Positions 26,501 through 33,594 of a stretch of DNA of 64,000 nucleotides are shown here, piece after piece. Made by a program: the position numbers and the translations under genes. The notes under the pieces are model-generated. The model had not been told where the DNA came from and ran no database searches. It was given only the letters and a program-made list of their open reading frames with translations. Each line of letters begins with the position of its first letter. Within the stretch, counting starts at the first letter, position 1. This stretch comes from Streptomyces olivaceus (GTDB taxonomy: Bacteria > Actinomycetota > Actinomycetes > Streptomycetales > Streptomycetaceae), in NCBI RefSeq assembly GCF_000721235.1, contig NZ_JOFH01000026.1:33206-97205 (forward strand), given 5' to 3'.

Positions 26501-29500
26501 CACGGGCACGCGTCTCGGCGATCCGGTGGAGGCGGAGGCCCTGCGACAGGCGCTCGGTACGACGGAGCCGGACCACTGCGCCCTCACCTCGGTCAAGAGC
26601 CAGATCGGCCACCTGGGAGCGGCGGCCGGAGCCGTGGGCCTGATACGGGCCGTGCTCTCGGTCCACCACGGCGTCATACCGCCCACGCGCGGGTTCCGCG
26701 CCCTCAACCCGGAGATCGGGCCCGACCCTACGCCGTTCTACGTGCCGACCGAGGCGCTTCCCTGGCCCGCGCGGCGGGACCGGGTGGCCGCGGTGAGCAG
26801 CTTCGGCATCGGTGGCACCAACGCCCATGTGGTGCTGGAGGGAGGCAGCGCGGCCGGGCCGCCGCCGGACGCCGCGGACTCGGGCGCCGCGGACCAGGAG
26901 GTCGTGCCGCTCGTCGTGCTCTCCGCGGCCGGTGCGGTCCGGCTGCGGTCGGACGCCTCGCGGATCGCGGACTACCTGGAGCGCAGGCCCGAGGCCTACG
27001 GTCAGGTGCTGCGTCACCTGCAGGCGGGCCGGCCGCAGGAACGGCTGCGGGCAGCCGCCGTCTGCCCCACCCCGCTCAGCGCCGTCGACTGGCTCCGCGC
27101 TGCGGCGGCCTCGTCCGCCGAGCCGGGTGCCGGGGAGAGGCCGGCGGCGCCACCGCGGGATCCGGTCGCGGCCGCGGAGTGCCGGTCCGTGTCGGAGCTG
27201 GCCGACGCCTGGCTGGCGGGACGCACCGTGGCGTGGCCGGAGGGCTCCGCCCAGGCACCGTGGGACTTCCCACCGCCGTCGTTCGACCTCGCGGACTTCC
27301 ACTTCGGCCGGGCGTCCGCCGCGCACTCCGCGCCGGCACCGTCCGGGGCCCTCGCGGCGGCACGGACGCCGGAGCGCCTTCCCGAGGCGCAGTGGCTGCA
27401 CCAGCCGCAGTGGGTGCGCCTGCGCCGCGCGGCCACCGTTCCCCGCGGCGACCGCGCCCGCACCCTCGTCGTCGTCGCCGAAGGCCCGGCGGACGCCGCC
27501 CTGGTGGACGCCTTCGCCGCCGGTCACCGCCGGGTGGTGTGGGTCAGGGCGTCGGCGGACCGGGCCCGAACCGGAGCCGACCGCTTCGAGGCCGACCCCG
27601 CCGACCCCGCCCACCTGCGGTACGTCCTCGACGCCGTCACCGAGGACGGCCCCCCGGGCGTCGACTGGGTGCACATGCTGCCGCTCTCGGTGGACGGGCC
27701 CGTACACGCGACGAGCGTCGACCGGGCCGCCTGGGCCTGCCTGGACACCCCGGCCGCGCTGCTGCGGGCGGTGTCCGGCAGGCCGTACGCGGCGCTGCTG
27801 AGGCCCTGGTGGGTGTCGCGCGGGGCCAGGCCGGTCCACGGTGACGTCAGCCGGCCGGAGACCGCCCTCCTCGCCGGTGTCACCGAGGTCGGACCGCAGG
27901 AGGGCGCCCCGCGCGGCCACTGGGTCGACCTCCCCGGCACCGGCGCCTGGGCGGCGCAGCTGGCCGCCCTGTTCGCCGAGCCGGAGACCGCAGGCCTGCC
28001 CCGGCAGCTGGCGCTGCGCCAGGGCTGCTGGTGGGAACAGGTGCTCCTGCCGGTCGCCGCGGCCCCGGACCACGAGGGCGAGCCACTGCCCGCGTCCGAG
28101 GGCGACCACCTGATCCTCGGCGGCACCGGCGGCCTGGGCACCGGCATCGCGGCGTGGCTGCTCGCGCACACCCCCGGCCGGGTGCTGCTGCTGTCGCGCC
28201 GCCCACGGCTTCCCGAGGTGCTCGCCCCCTGGGCGGAGCGCGTGGAACTGGTCGACGCCGACCTGGCGGCCGAGCCGACCGCCGAGGTCGCCGAGCGCAT
28301 CGCTTCGCGCACCACCGGGCTGGCCTCCGTGGTGCACGCGGCGGGCGTCGCGGCGGGCGGGCTGGTGGCGCGGCGCGACGCCGAGGACATGCGGAAGGCC
28401 CTCGCACCGAAGCTGCGCGGGGCGCTGCTCGTGGAGCAGCTGATCGAGGAGCACCGGCCGGCCCTCGCCGTCTACTGCTCGTCCATGTCCGCGCACCTGG
28501 GCGGCGTGGGCCAGTTCGACTACGCCGCCGCCAACGCGCTGCTCGACGCCTTCGCGCGGTACGGCGGGCCGGGCGGGGGCACGACCGCCCGGTCCGCGCT
28601 GGCCTGGGACGTGTGGCGGGAGACCGGCATGGCGGTGCGGACGCTGCACTCCGACGCGCGGCACCGGGCGCACCTCGGCGTGGGTCTGACCGTCGACGAG
28701 GGGCAGCGGGTCTTCGCCCGCGCCGTCGGGCTCGGCCTGCCGCACCTGCTGGTCTCCACCACGGACGTGGAGGAGTCACGCGTCTTCTACGAGGGCGCCG
28801 GTCACGACGCGTCCGGTGTTCCCGCCGCCCGGCTGCCGGGGGCGCCGGCGGGAGACCGGGCTCCGGCGCCGGACTCGGCGCGGAAGCTGCTGGCCGAGCA
28901 GTTGTGCATCTTGCTGGGAGTCGACCGGCTCGACCCGGACGCGTCGCTGTACGACCTGGGAGCCGATTCCCTGACCCTGCTGAGCGTGATCGAGGCGGTC
29001 GACCGGAGCTTCGGCGTCGAACTCGACCTCGGCTCCCTCAGCCACCGGGTCAGCCTCGACGAGATCGTGGCGCGGCTGGACGAGGCCCGCGGCGAGGCGG
29101 ACCGGACGCAGGACTCCCAGGACCACCTGAACCCGGAGGAGGGCAAGGACGAGGACGGGGACGGGGACGGGGTGACGCTGACGGTCTGGCAGCAGGGCGC
29201 CGGGCGCGACGTCGTGTGCCTGGTGCATCCGGTCGGCGGGGACGTCCAGGCCTACCGTTTCCTGGCGGCCGAGATCGACCCGGGGGCGACCGTGGCCCTG
29301 ATCGCCGACCCGGGCCTGCGGGGCCGGGAACTCCCGCGGTGGACGATCGCCGAGCGGGCCCACCACTACCTCGCGGCCCTGCGGGCCCGCTTCCCCGAGA
29401 CCACGTGGCGATGGCACCTGGCCGGGTGGTCGTTCGGGGCCTGGGTGGCCGCCGGCATGGCGGCCGAGGCGGAGTCCGCGGGGCGGCCGGCCCGCTCGCT

Positions 29501-29957
29501 GCACCTGCTCGACCCGCCGCCGCCCGGCAGCGGCGCGGTGTTCCAGGAGTACGACGAACGGCAGTTGAAGACGGTCTTCGCCGCCGAGCTGGGACTGGGC
29601 GGCGAAGAGACCGGGCCCGGGAGGCAGGCGGACACCTACGCGGACCGCCTCACCCGCTGCTGCGTGGCCAACCTGCACAGCATGGCCGGTCACCGGCTGC
29701 CCCGGATCACCGTGACGGCCACCCGGCTCTGGCTCGCCCAGGACCCCGTCGAGGGCCTGCCGTCGCTCGGCACCCCCGTGGAGCAGCGGGCCCGTTGGCG
29801 TGCCCACCTGCCGGAGCCGACGGCCTCGGAGGTGCTGGACACGACGCACTACGGCGTCGTCCGCCCTCCCCATGCCGCGGCCGTGGCGCACGCGGTCAAC
29901 GAGGCCGTCCACGAGGCCGTGGCCGAGGGCCCGACGGACGGGTCCGCCGCCCGCTGA
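20505..29957 (+). CDS. NRPS-PKS hybrid synthetase, A-PCP-C-A-PCP-KS-KR-ACP-TE (detoxin/rimosamide-type)
   Basis: A 3150-residue megasynthase. A1 ~15-520 (YTSGTTGRPKG ~164; code DAFFLGGTFK, one step from the valine code). PCP1 GGDSLTA ~555. C ~619-1060 (HHIAVDG ~751). A2 ~1079-1570 (FTSGSTGTPKG ~1229; code DVQFVAQVVK, proline-like). PCP2 GASSLDL ~1617. Gly/Ala/Thr linker ~1660-1705. KS ~1706-2115 with TACSSS, EAHGTGT and KSQIGHL all intact. Then a region keeping only KS-AT and post-AT linkers, with no AT motif GHSxG. KR ~2535-2720 (GGTGGLG, Ser in CSSMSAHLGG, Tyr in FDYAAANAL). ACP GADSLTLL ~2820. TE ~2900-3140 (GWSFGA, His in DTTHYG). Predicted chain: Val-Pro, extended by one ketide, ketoreduced and released. 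The malonyl transferase must come in trans. Confidence 0.9.
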   Translation: MNHTARGMMRTPALSTGLARAVHERAGLTPHAPAVSDGGRTLDYAALDAEAAGAAAALRALRVGPGDAVAVALPRSWQLVCVMLGVLRLGARVVPVDLQSPAERRDHVLADSGAVVHVHTGDAPHGLPPGVAAVPVDGLLRDGRDAVDRPSPPDTAPPVSFVFYTSGTTGRPKGVEVRDAGILRLARPGYLRLEETERFACLANPAFDALSFEVWVPLLTGGCCVVLADDDVQSPERLAEVLLRERVDTAFVTAALFNAVVATVPDCFAGLGQLLIGGEQLNARAVRSWYRHNAGSGTRLYNGYGPTECSTFALCHPIPRDLDTPVVPIGRTLPETGATLVVPGTTREAAPGEVAELLLSGAGLAAGYRNLPEESARRFVPLSRPDGPPVVHYRTGDLVRRDARGDIEYIGRADRQVKVRGFRIEPGELEQRILAHPAVRQAHVCTRRAGGDGPNELLAYLVVDSALTWAEFDRHLAAHLPAYMRPHHLYRIDAVPRTANGKADQAALLARTDPPWRPDGDAAEVTDPVQRELLEMAGRVLGLPDLRPGDTWIACGGDSLTALRLRFEIRRRWNRDLPQSLVLRGDLAALAEAVRAAPDTDAPGYPSASAAGAGSAPATSEQQRLWLIQQQSPHSRAYDVRLAFAVEGEVDVPALRRASSRLVARHPALRTAFEAAPEGLLQVVGEPYDPWVPAERPHASPGVVAGGVPDPGAPQDAFFAEPFDLSRPRMLRMGLLPAETGSGSVLLLHLHHIAVDGWSVNVLLRDLSDGYAAALAGGEDAPDRAAPAPTPLDFAVWQERWRAEPAYDALRTGLLAHYADRTEPGRAVPQPAPHPADRPGAALLHTQLDVVRRAALDRLCGAAGLTRFQVLLAVYAWALYGVTGDARPRVAAPVAGRPVREFEDSVGMFANTVLLPLDVSPRRELRQELLRLGRDTQEVLERQDVALADVVQGQGPRRRAGSPFDFLFVLENTDFDSLELPGCETSPRWPVPAGAKCPVTLSVIERPDGLACQWEYAPEHFTPERAAALAELFRRGVDALTEEHSATGTVADLVAGHRGSLPEPGRGESRAWAWTTVAEGFALQVARTPSDPALMTAEGPVDYRTLDAWAAALAADLRATAGARDAEGPCHVALFLEPSVEHVVALLALARLNLTAVPVDPSYPPALLRQILEQTDPLCVLLPPGDQSAFDAVDPRGRLGLPRRTVTLSAAPDPALPVPPHRGERPLYTLFTSGSTGTPKGVRVYDRTLCNLLQWQAASGGLGSAAATQQFSMLSFDVSFQEIFGTLCSGGCLHLVRPGLRQDVPALLDRLEAAGIERLFLPFVALQMLAEHAVHLGRYPSRLREVVTAGEQLVSTDAVRRWFAGMPGSRLFNQYGPTETHVVSSLCLDGDPSRWPERPAIGGPVANAVLHVVDEAGLPVPPGCPGDLLLGGVIDAPCYLGDGRLNEERFTELPGQGLFYRSGDRARFDSDGLLHFLGRADDQVKLSGHRLEPGQVEAALLRHPAVVGAVVAVDGGELVACLRCGDAAPSPAELREHLAGLLPAHVRVARYRLLAELPRTPSGKLDREAALRAPSRELPGAHRAADGPSSGREAALAAAFEEATGSAIGPDQTYFEAGASSLDLMRFHLRCTTVLGLPLTVADLFEHVTVRRLARFLDTDAGAGTGGGAGAGMSTGTATSTSVGAGTGDHAGAGAGDLTGAAAGAEGIAVVGMAVRAPGAPDLAAFWELIASGAGGIEYFDAPEGVVGARSQMDGLLAFDPERFGISRQEARLMDPQQRHLLMACVEALAHAGLADTGAARVGLVAGAGENTYFQAMLREADPAHLPDGFQLALHHDKDFLATKAAYHLGLTGPVLAAQTACSSSLVAVHLAAGMLRQGDADVMLAGGVLVDTSLSQGYRYRPQHILSADGHCRPFSDDADGTVGGSGTGVLVLKPLSRARADGDTVYAVITGSAVNNDGSAKLGYSAPSLAGQRAAVRTALRRSGRPGSDVAYVEAHGTGTRLGDPVEAEALRQALGTTEPDHCALTSVKSQIGHLGAAAGAVGLIRAVLSVHHGVIPPTRGFRALNPEIGPDPTPFYVPTEALPWPARRDRVAAVSSFGIGGTNAHVVLEGGSAAGPPPDAADSGAADQEVVPLVVLSAAGAVRLRSDASRIADYLERRPEAYGQVLRHLQAGRPQERLRAAAVCPTPLSAVDWLRAAAASSAEPGAGERPAAPPRDPVAAAECRSVSELADAWLAGRTVAWPEGSAQAPWDFPPPSFDLADFHFGRASAAHSAPAPSGALAAARTPERLPEAQWLHQPQWVRLRRAATVPRGDRARTLVVVAEGPADAALVDAFAAGHRRVVWVRASADRARTGADRFEADPADPAHLRYVLDAVTEDGPPGVDWVHMLPLSVDGPVHATSVDRAAWACLDTPAALLRAVSGRPYAALLRPWWVSRGARPVHGDVSRPETALLAGVTEVGPQEGAPRGHWVDLPGTGAWAAQLAALFAEPETAGLPRQLALRQGCWWEQVLLPVAAAPDHEGEPLPASEGDHLILGGTGGLGTGIAAWLLAHTPGRVLLLSRRPRLPEVLAPWAERVELVDADLAAEPTAEVAERIASRTTGLASVVHAAGVAAGGLVARRDAEDMRKALAPKLRGALLVEQLIEEHRPALAVYCSSMSAHLGGVGQFDYAAANALLDAFARYGGPGGGTTARSALAWDVWRETGMAVRTLHSDARHRAHLGVGLTVDEGQRVFARAVGLGLPHLLVSTTDVEESRVFYEGAGHDASGVPAARLPGAPAGDRAPAPDSARKLLAEQLCILLGVDRLDPDASLYDLGADSLTLLSVIEAVDRSFGVELDLGSLSHRVSLDEIVARLDEARGEADRTQDSQDHLNPEEGKDEDGDGDGVTLTVWQQGAGRDVVCLVHPVGGDVQAYRFLAAEIDPGATVALIADPGLRGRELPRWTIAERAHHYLAALRARFPETTWRWHLAGWSFGAWVAAGMAAEAESAGRPARSLHLLDPPPPGSGAVFQEYDERQLKTVFAAELGLGGEETGPGRQADTYADRLTRCCVANLHSMAGHRLPRITVTATRLWLAQDPVEGLPSLGTPVEQRARWRAHLPEPTASEVLDTTHYGVVRPPHAAAVAHAVNEAVHEAVAEGPTDGSAAR
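25482..25620 (+). repeat. imperfect GGTNCG-type repeats encoding a Gly/Ala/Thr linker
   Basis: About 139 bp inside the hybrid synthetase gene, made of degenerate hexanucleotide-like units (GGTGCG, GGTACG, AGTACG). It encodes a ~46-residue flexible Gly-Ala-Thr-Ser linker between PCP2 and the KS domain. The frame is preserved. Such tracts often vary in copy number between strains. Confidence 0.7.
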
Positions 29958-30026
29958 CACAGCCGTACCCCGCAAGCCGCGCCGCCCCACCACCACTTCC
30001 GCCCACCACCCCCTGAGGAGAACGCG

Positions 30027-30899
30027 ATGGAAGCCTACGAACTCGCCGCGCTGGAAGCCGTCACGACCAGGCCGCCGAGGGCCTACGAGCACATCTCCGT
30101 GACCCCTCTGACCCCCCTCACCGGCGCCGAGGTCACCGGCGCGGACCTCTCCCGGCTCAGCGACGCCGCGCTGGCCGAGATCAGGACGGCGTTCCTCGAC
30201 CATCACGTCCTGGTCTTCCGCGACCAGGAGATCACCACGGACGAGCACAAGCGCTTCGCCGCCCACTTCGGTGAGCTGCGGCCGGTCAACCCTCCGCCGC
30301 CCGAGGGCGACCCCGTGGTGCTGGAGATCAAGACCAGCGCGGCGGCGGGCAACGTCGCGGGCAACGCCTGGCACGCCGACGGCACGGCCGACCTCGAACC
30401 GTCGCTCGGCTCGATGCTCTACATCACCGAGACGCCGGAGGGCGGCAGCGGGGGTGACACGCTGTTCGCCAACATGCACCTGGCCTACGAGATGCTGTCG
30501 CCCACGATGCGCGGCATCCTGGACGGCCTGACGGCCATTCACGACGGCGCGCAGAGCTTCCGCGGCTACAGCGTGCCGCCGAACTACGAGGTCCCGGTGA
30601 GCGAGCACCCGGTGGTGGTGCGGCACCCCGAGACCGACCGCCCGATCCTGTACGTCAACCAGGCCTACGTCTCCCGGATCCCGCAGCTCTCCGAGCAGGA
30701 GAGCGACGCCCTGCTCCAGATGCTCTTCGCCCTCGTGCCGCAGCGCCCGCTGCTCACCTGCCGGGTCCGCTGGACGCCCGGCACGCTGGTCTTCTGGGAC
30801 AACCGCTGCGTCCAGCACCACGCCACCTACGACTACTACCCCCGTACCCGCTACGGCCGGCGGGTCGCGATCAACGGCGGTCCGCTGAAGGGCTGGTAG
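30027..30899 (+). CDS. TauD/TfdA-family Fe(II)/2-oxoglutarate dioxygenase
   Basis: A 290-residue non-heme iron oxygenase. The facial triad is visible: H116 and D118 in WHADGT and a distal His in VQHHATYDY (H264/H265), followed by the 2-oxoglutarate-binding Arg in RTRYGRRV. GAGGAG precedes the ATG. It lies 69 bp after the hybrid synthetase, on the same strand, and is probably the last gene of the operon. TauD-like enzymes are part of the conserved core of detoxin/rimosamide clusters. By inference it hydroxylates the prolyl-derived part of the product, free or carrier-bound; this is not shown by sequence. Confidence 0.9.
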   Translation: MEAYELAALEAVTTRPPRAYEHISVTPLTPLTGAEVTGADLSRLSDAALAEIRTAFLDHHVLVFRDQEITTDEHKRFAAHFGELRPVNPPPPEGDPVVLEIKTSAAAGNVAGNAWHADGTADLEPSLGSMLYITETPEGGSGGDTLFANMHLAYEMLSPTMRGILDGLTAIHDGAQSFRGYSVPPNYEVPVSEHPVVVRHPETDRPILYVNQAYVSRIPQLSEQESDALLQMLFALVPQRPLLTCRVRWTPGTLVFWDNRCVQHHATYDYYPRTRYGRRVAINGGPLKGW

Positions 30900-31117
30900 C
30901 GGCGCGTCCCGGCCCGTTTCCCGTACCGGTCGCCGGTCCGGCGCGGGGAGCCCCGGCCGGGTGCCCGGGAGGCGGGGCGACAGCGAATCGACAGCCGTGT
31001 TTTACGTCCGCCCGACCGCCGACGCGACAGCATCGCCGCACGGTCTGAACAGCATGTGCCACGGGGCCGTACCTCTCGGCAGATCATCACGCATCCACCC
31101 CGGAAGGGAACCCCAGC

Positions 31118-31615
31118 ATGACCAGCGCATCGTTTCACCGCCCCGCAGGACCGGCCCGCCGCACCGTCGTGACGGCGGCCGGAGCAGCGGGGCTCACCGC
31201 CGTGCTGGCCGCCTGTGGAGGCTCGGACGAGGACACGTCCGGCGACACCGGCACCGCTCCGTCGGCCTCCGGCTCCGAGGGGGCGAGCAGCGGTGGTTCG
31301 GGCGGTGGCGAGAACGCCGGGGCCGGAGCCGCGCTGGCGGCGACGGCCGACATCCCCGAGGGCGGCGGGAAGGTCTTCCCCGACCAGAAGGTGGTCGTCA
31401 CCCAGCCCACGGCGGGCGACTTCAAGGCGTTCTCCGCCACCTGCACCCACCAGGGCTGCGCGGTGCAGAAGGTGGCCGACGGGGTCATCAACTGCCCTTG
31501 TCACAACAGCAACTTCTCGATCACCGACGGCAGCGTGCAGGGCGGTCCCGCACCCAAGCCGCTGCCCGCCGTGCAGATCACGGTCAGCGGGGACTCGATC
31601 CAGCTCGCCGGATGA
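31118..31615 (+). CDS. Rieske [2Fe-2S] lipoprotein
   Basis: A 165-residue exported iron-sulfur protein. The N-terminus has a twin-arginine pattern (PARRTVVTAAG) and a lipobox LAAC near residue 29, so it is probably Tat-exported as a folded cofactor-containing lipoprotein. A Ser/Gly-rich spacer of about 40 residues follows. The C-terminal Rieske domain has both cluster loops: CTHQGC and CPCHNSNF. It differs from the cytochrome bc1 Rieske protein in lacking a large membrane anchor. It overlaps the next gene by 4 bp. The electron partner is unknown. Confidence 0.9.
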   Translation: MTSASFHRPAGPARRTVVTAAGAAGLTAVLAACGGSDEDTSGDTGTAPSASGSEGASSGGSGGGENAGAGAALAATADIPEGGGKVFPDQKVVVTQPTAGDFKAFSATCTHQGCAVQKVADGVINCPCHNSNFSITDGSVQGGPAPKPLPAVQITVSGDSIQLAG

Positions 31616-32079
31616 CCGTGACGCAGCGCCGGGGCCGCCGGATCATGATGACGCCCGGCGAGCTGGAGGCGTTTCTCACCGCGCAGCGCACCTGCCGGGT
31701 CGCCACGGTCTCCGCCGGCGGGACGCCGCACGTCAGCACCCTGTGGTTCGTGTGGGACGGTGCCTCGATGTGGCTCTACTCGGTGGTGCGCAGCCGGCGC
31801 TGGACGGACCTGCGGCACGACCCGCGGGTGGCGGTCGTGGTGGACACCGGTGAGGAGTACGACGAGTTGCGGGGCGCGGAGCTGTCCGGCCGGGTGGAGT
31901 TCGTGGGCGAGGCTCCGCGCACCGGTGAGCTGTGCGCGGAACTCGACTTCCCGGAGACGCTGTTCGCGCGCAAGAACTTCGGCCTCCAGGAGATGCCGCA
32001 CGACGGCCGCCACGCCTGGCTGCGGCTGACGCCGGAGAAGATCGTCTCCTGGGACTTCCGCAAGCTGGGCCCGGCGTAG
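31612..32079 (+). CDS. pyridoxamine 5'-phosphate oxidase-family flavin/F420-binding split-barrel protein
   Basis: A 155-residue protein; its ATG overlaps the Rieske stop (ATGA), so the two are translationally coupled. The fold pattern ACRVATVSAGGTPHVSTLWFVWDG, followed by SRRWTDLRHDPRVAVVVDTG, is typical of FMN- or F420-dependent split-barrel proteins. The true start could be the later MMTPGELEAF. Pairing with a secreted Rieske protein is unusual, because this one has no export signal. Function is unassigned; a flavin or deazaflavin reductase is likely. Confidence 0.8.
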   Translation: MTVTQRRGRRIMMTPGELEAFLTAQRTCRVATVSAGGTPHVSTLWFVWDGASMWLYSVVRSRRWTDLRHDPRVAVVVDTGEEYDELRGAELSGRVEFVGEAPRTGELCAELDFPETLFARKNFGLQEMPHDGRHAWLRLTPEKIVSWDFRKLGPA

Positions 32080-32099
32080 GCCGGCCCGGGGCGGGCCGA

Positions 32100-32126
32100 C
32101 GCCGCCGCCCGATGCGGGCGGCGGCG
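32100..32126. terminator. GC-rich hairpin between PPOX-like gene and mocR
   Basis: CGCCGCCGCCC, a 5-base loop, then GGGCGGCGGCG: a perfect 11-bp stem in the convergent intergenic region. It can act on both strands. Confidence 0.65.
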
Positions 32127-32221
32127 GACCCGCGGCCGGAGAGGTGAGCCGGGGCGGGCCGCCGAGCGGCGCCGAGTCCGCCGGCGGCGTCCCCCGTCGG
32201 CGTCCCCCGCCCGCTCTCGCG

Positions 32222-33559
32222 TCAGACGTGGCTCCCCGGCGGCCCCGCCCCCGGCCCCACGGCCGCGGCGACCGCCCCGGCCAGGGGCCCGATGTCGTCG
32301 TCCGTCAGCGTCGAGACGGTGATCCGGATGCCCGGCGGGGCGCCGAGGCGGAAGCGCGCGCCGGGGGCCACCGCCCAGCCGGCGTGCAGCAGGCGGGCGA
32401 CGGCCCCGGTCTCGTCCGGCACCGGGATCCACACGTTCAGGCCGCTGCGCCCGTACCCGGTGATCCCCCGCGCGTCGAGGGCGTCGAGGAGCCCGTCCCG
32501 GCGGTGTCCGTACGCCGCGGCGACGGCGTGCGCGTCCACTCCGTCCTCCGACCACAGTCGGGCCACGGCCCGCTGGGTGACGTGGCTGACCCAGCCGGGG
32601 CCGAGCCGCTGCCGTCCGCGCACCCGGTCGAGCGTGACCGGGTCCCCCGTGAACACGGCGAGCCGCAGGTCGGGGCCGCACGCCTTGGCGGCCGAGCGGA
32701 TCAGCGTCCAGCTCTGCGTCGTACCGGCGAGGGGGTGCAGCGGGAGGTCCACGATGCGGTGGCCGTGGTCGTCCTCGACGAGCAGGGTCGCGGGGTGGTC
32801 CCGCAGCACCGCCCGCAGGGCACGCGCGCGGGTGGGGCTCAGCGCCGCGCCCGTCGGGTTCTGCGCCCGGTCCGTGACGACCAGGGCACGGGCGCCGGAC
32901 TCCAGGACCCGGCGCACGTCGCCGGGGAGCGGCCCCTCGTCGTCGACGCCGACGGCGACCGTGCGCAGGCCCAGCGCGGGGACGAGGTCGAGGAGGCTGC
33001 CCCAGCCCGGGTCCTCGACGGCGACGGTGTCGCCGGGCTTGAGGTGGGCCGCCAGTACCCGTTCCATGGCGTCCAGCGATCCCGACGCGACGGCCACGGG
33101 TCCGTCCGGCACCCCGTCGGCGTCGAGTTCGGCCCGCGCGACGCGCGCGAGGCCGGGGTCCACGGGCGCGTGCCCGTAGAGCACGGGGTCCCGGTCGCCC
33201 TGCTCGGCGGCGGCGGCGAAGACCGGGCCCAGGGCGGGCAGCAGAGCCGGGTCGGGGTTGCCGTCGGAGACGTCGCGCACTCCCTCGGGCACCTCCACCC
33301 GGATGTACTCGCGCCCCGTGGTGGCCGGCTTGGCGCGCACGCGGCTGCCCCGGCGCCCGGCGGTCTCGATGACCCCGCGCTCACGCAGGGTGCGGTAGGC
33401 GGCGGCGACGGTGTTCGGATTGACGCCGAGCCGCTCGGCCAACTCCCGCATGGGCGGGAGCGGTTGCCCCGGCTCCAGCTCTCCCGCCCCCACCGCGCGC
33501 TCGACGCTCGCGGAAATCTCCGCTGCGCCCCGCCCTGTGATCCGATACTCTCCTAGCAC
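32222..33559 (-). CDS. MocR-family (GntR-aminotransferase) regulator
   Basis: A 445-residue regulator. Residues 10-75 are a GntR winged helix (MRELAERLGVNPNTVAAAYRTLRERG). From about 100 there is a type I aminotransferase-like domain with NPTGAALSP and the PLP Lys in RSAAKACGPDLRLA. MocR proteins sense PLP or a PLP-amino-acid adduct. It is divergent from a PPOX-family gene across a perfect palindrome. The GTG start at 33559 lies only a few bases past a CATAAT -10, so its mRNA may be leaderless and autoregulated. Confidence 0.9.
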   Translation of the reverse strand: MLGEYRITGRGAAEISASVERAVGAGELEPGQPLPPMRELAERLGVNPNTVAAAYRTLRERGVIETAGRRGSRVRAKPATTGREYIRVEVPEGVRDVSDGNPDPALLPALGPVFAAAAEQGDRDPVLYGHAPVDPGLARVARAELDADGVPDGPVAVASGSLDAMERVLAAHLKPGDTVAVEDPGWGSLLDLVPALGLRTVAVGVDDEGPLPGDVRRVLESGARALVVTDRAQNPTGAALSPTRARALRAVLRDHPATLLVEDDHGHRIVDLPLHPLAGTTQSWTLIRSAAKACGPDLRLAVFTGDPVTLDRVRGRQRLGPGWVSHVTQRAVARLWSEDGVDAHAVAAAYGHRRDGLLDALDARGITGYGRSGLNVWIPVPDETGAVARLLHAGWAVAPGARFRLGAPPGIRITVSTLTDDDIGPLAGAVAAAVGPGAGPPGSHV

Positions 33560-33570
33560 AAAGACGATTA

Positions 33571-33582
33571 TGCACTAGTGCA
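33571..33582. promoter_or_regulatory. MocR operator candidate, perfect palindrome
   Basis: TGCACTAGTGCA is a perfect 12-bp palindrome between the divergent mocR and PPOX-family genes. On the minus strand it overlaps a CATAAT -10 hexamer for mocR. It lies 12 bp before the plus-strand ATG. It is the obvious binding site for the regulator. Confidence 0.6.
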
Positions 33583-33594
33583 ATGGAGAACGCC

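Noticed and set aside
24609..28745. 1378-residue minus-strand open frame
   Set aside because: Antisense to the hybrid synthetase; composition is His/Arg/Val-rich as expected of a shadow frame.
16582..29957. bldA-type TTA codons in the synthetase genes
   Set aside because: The few TTA strings I noticed (for example around 25154 and 26399) are out of frame; I did not check every codon, so no claim is made.
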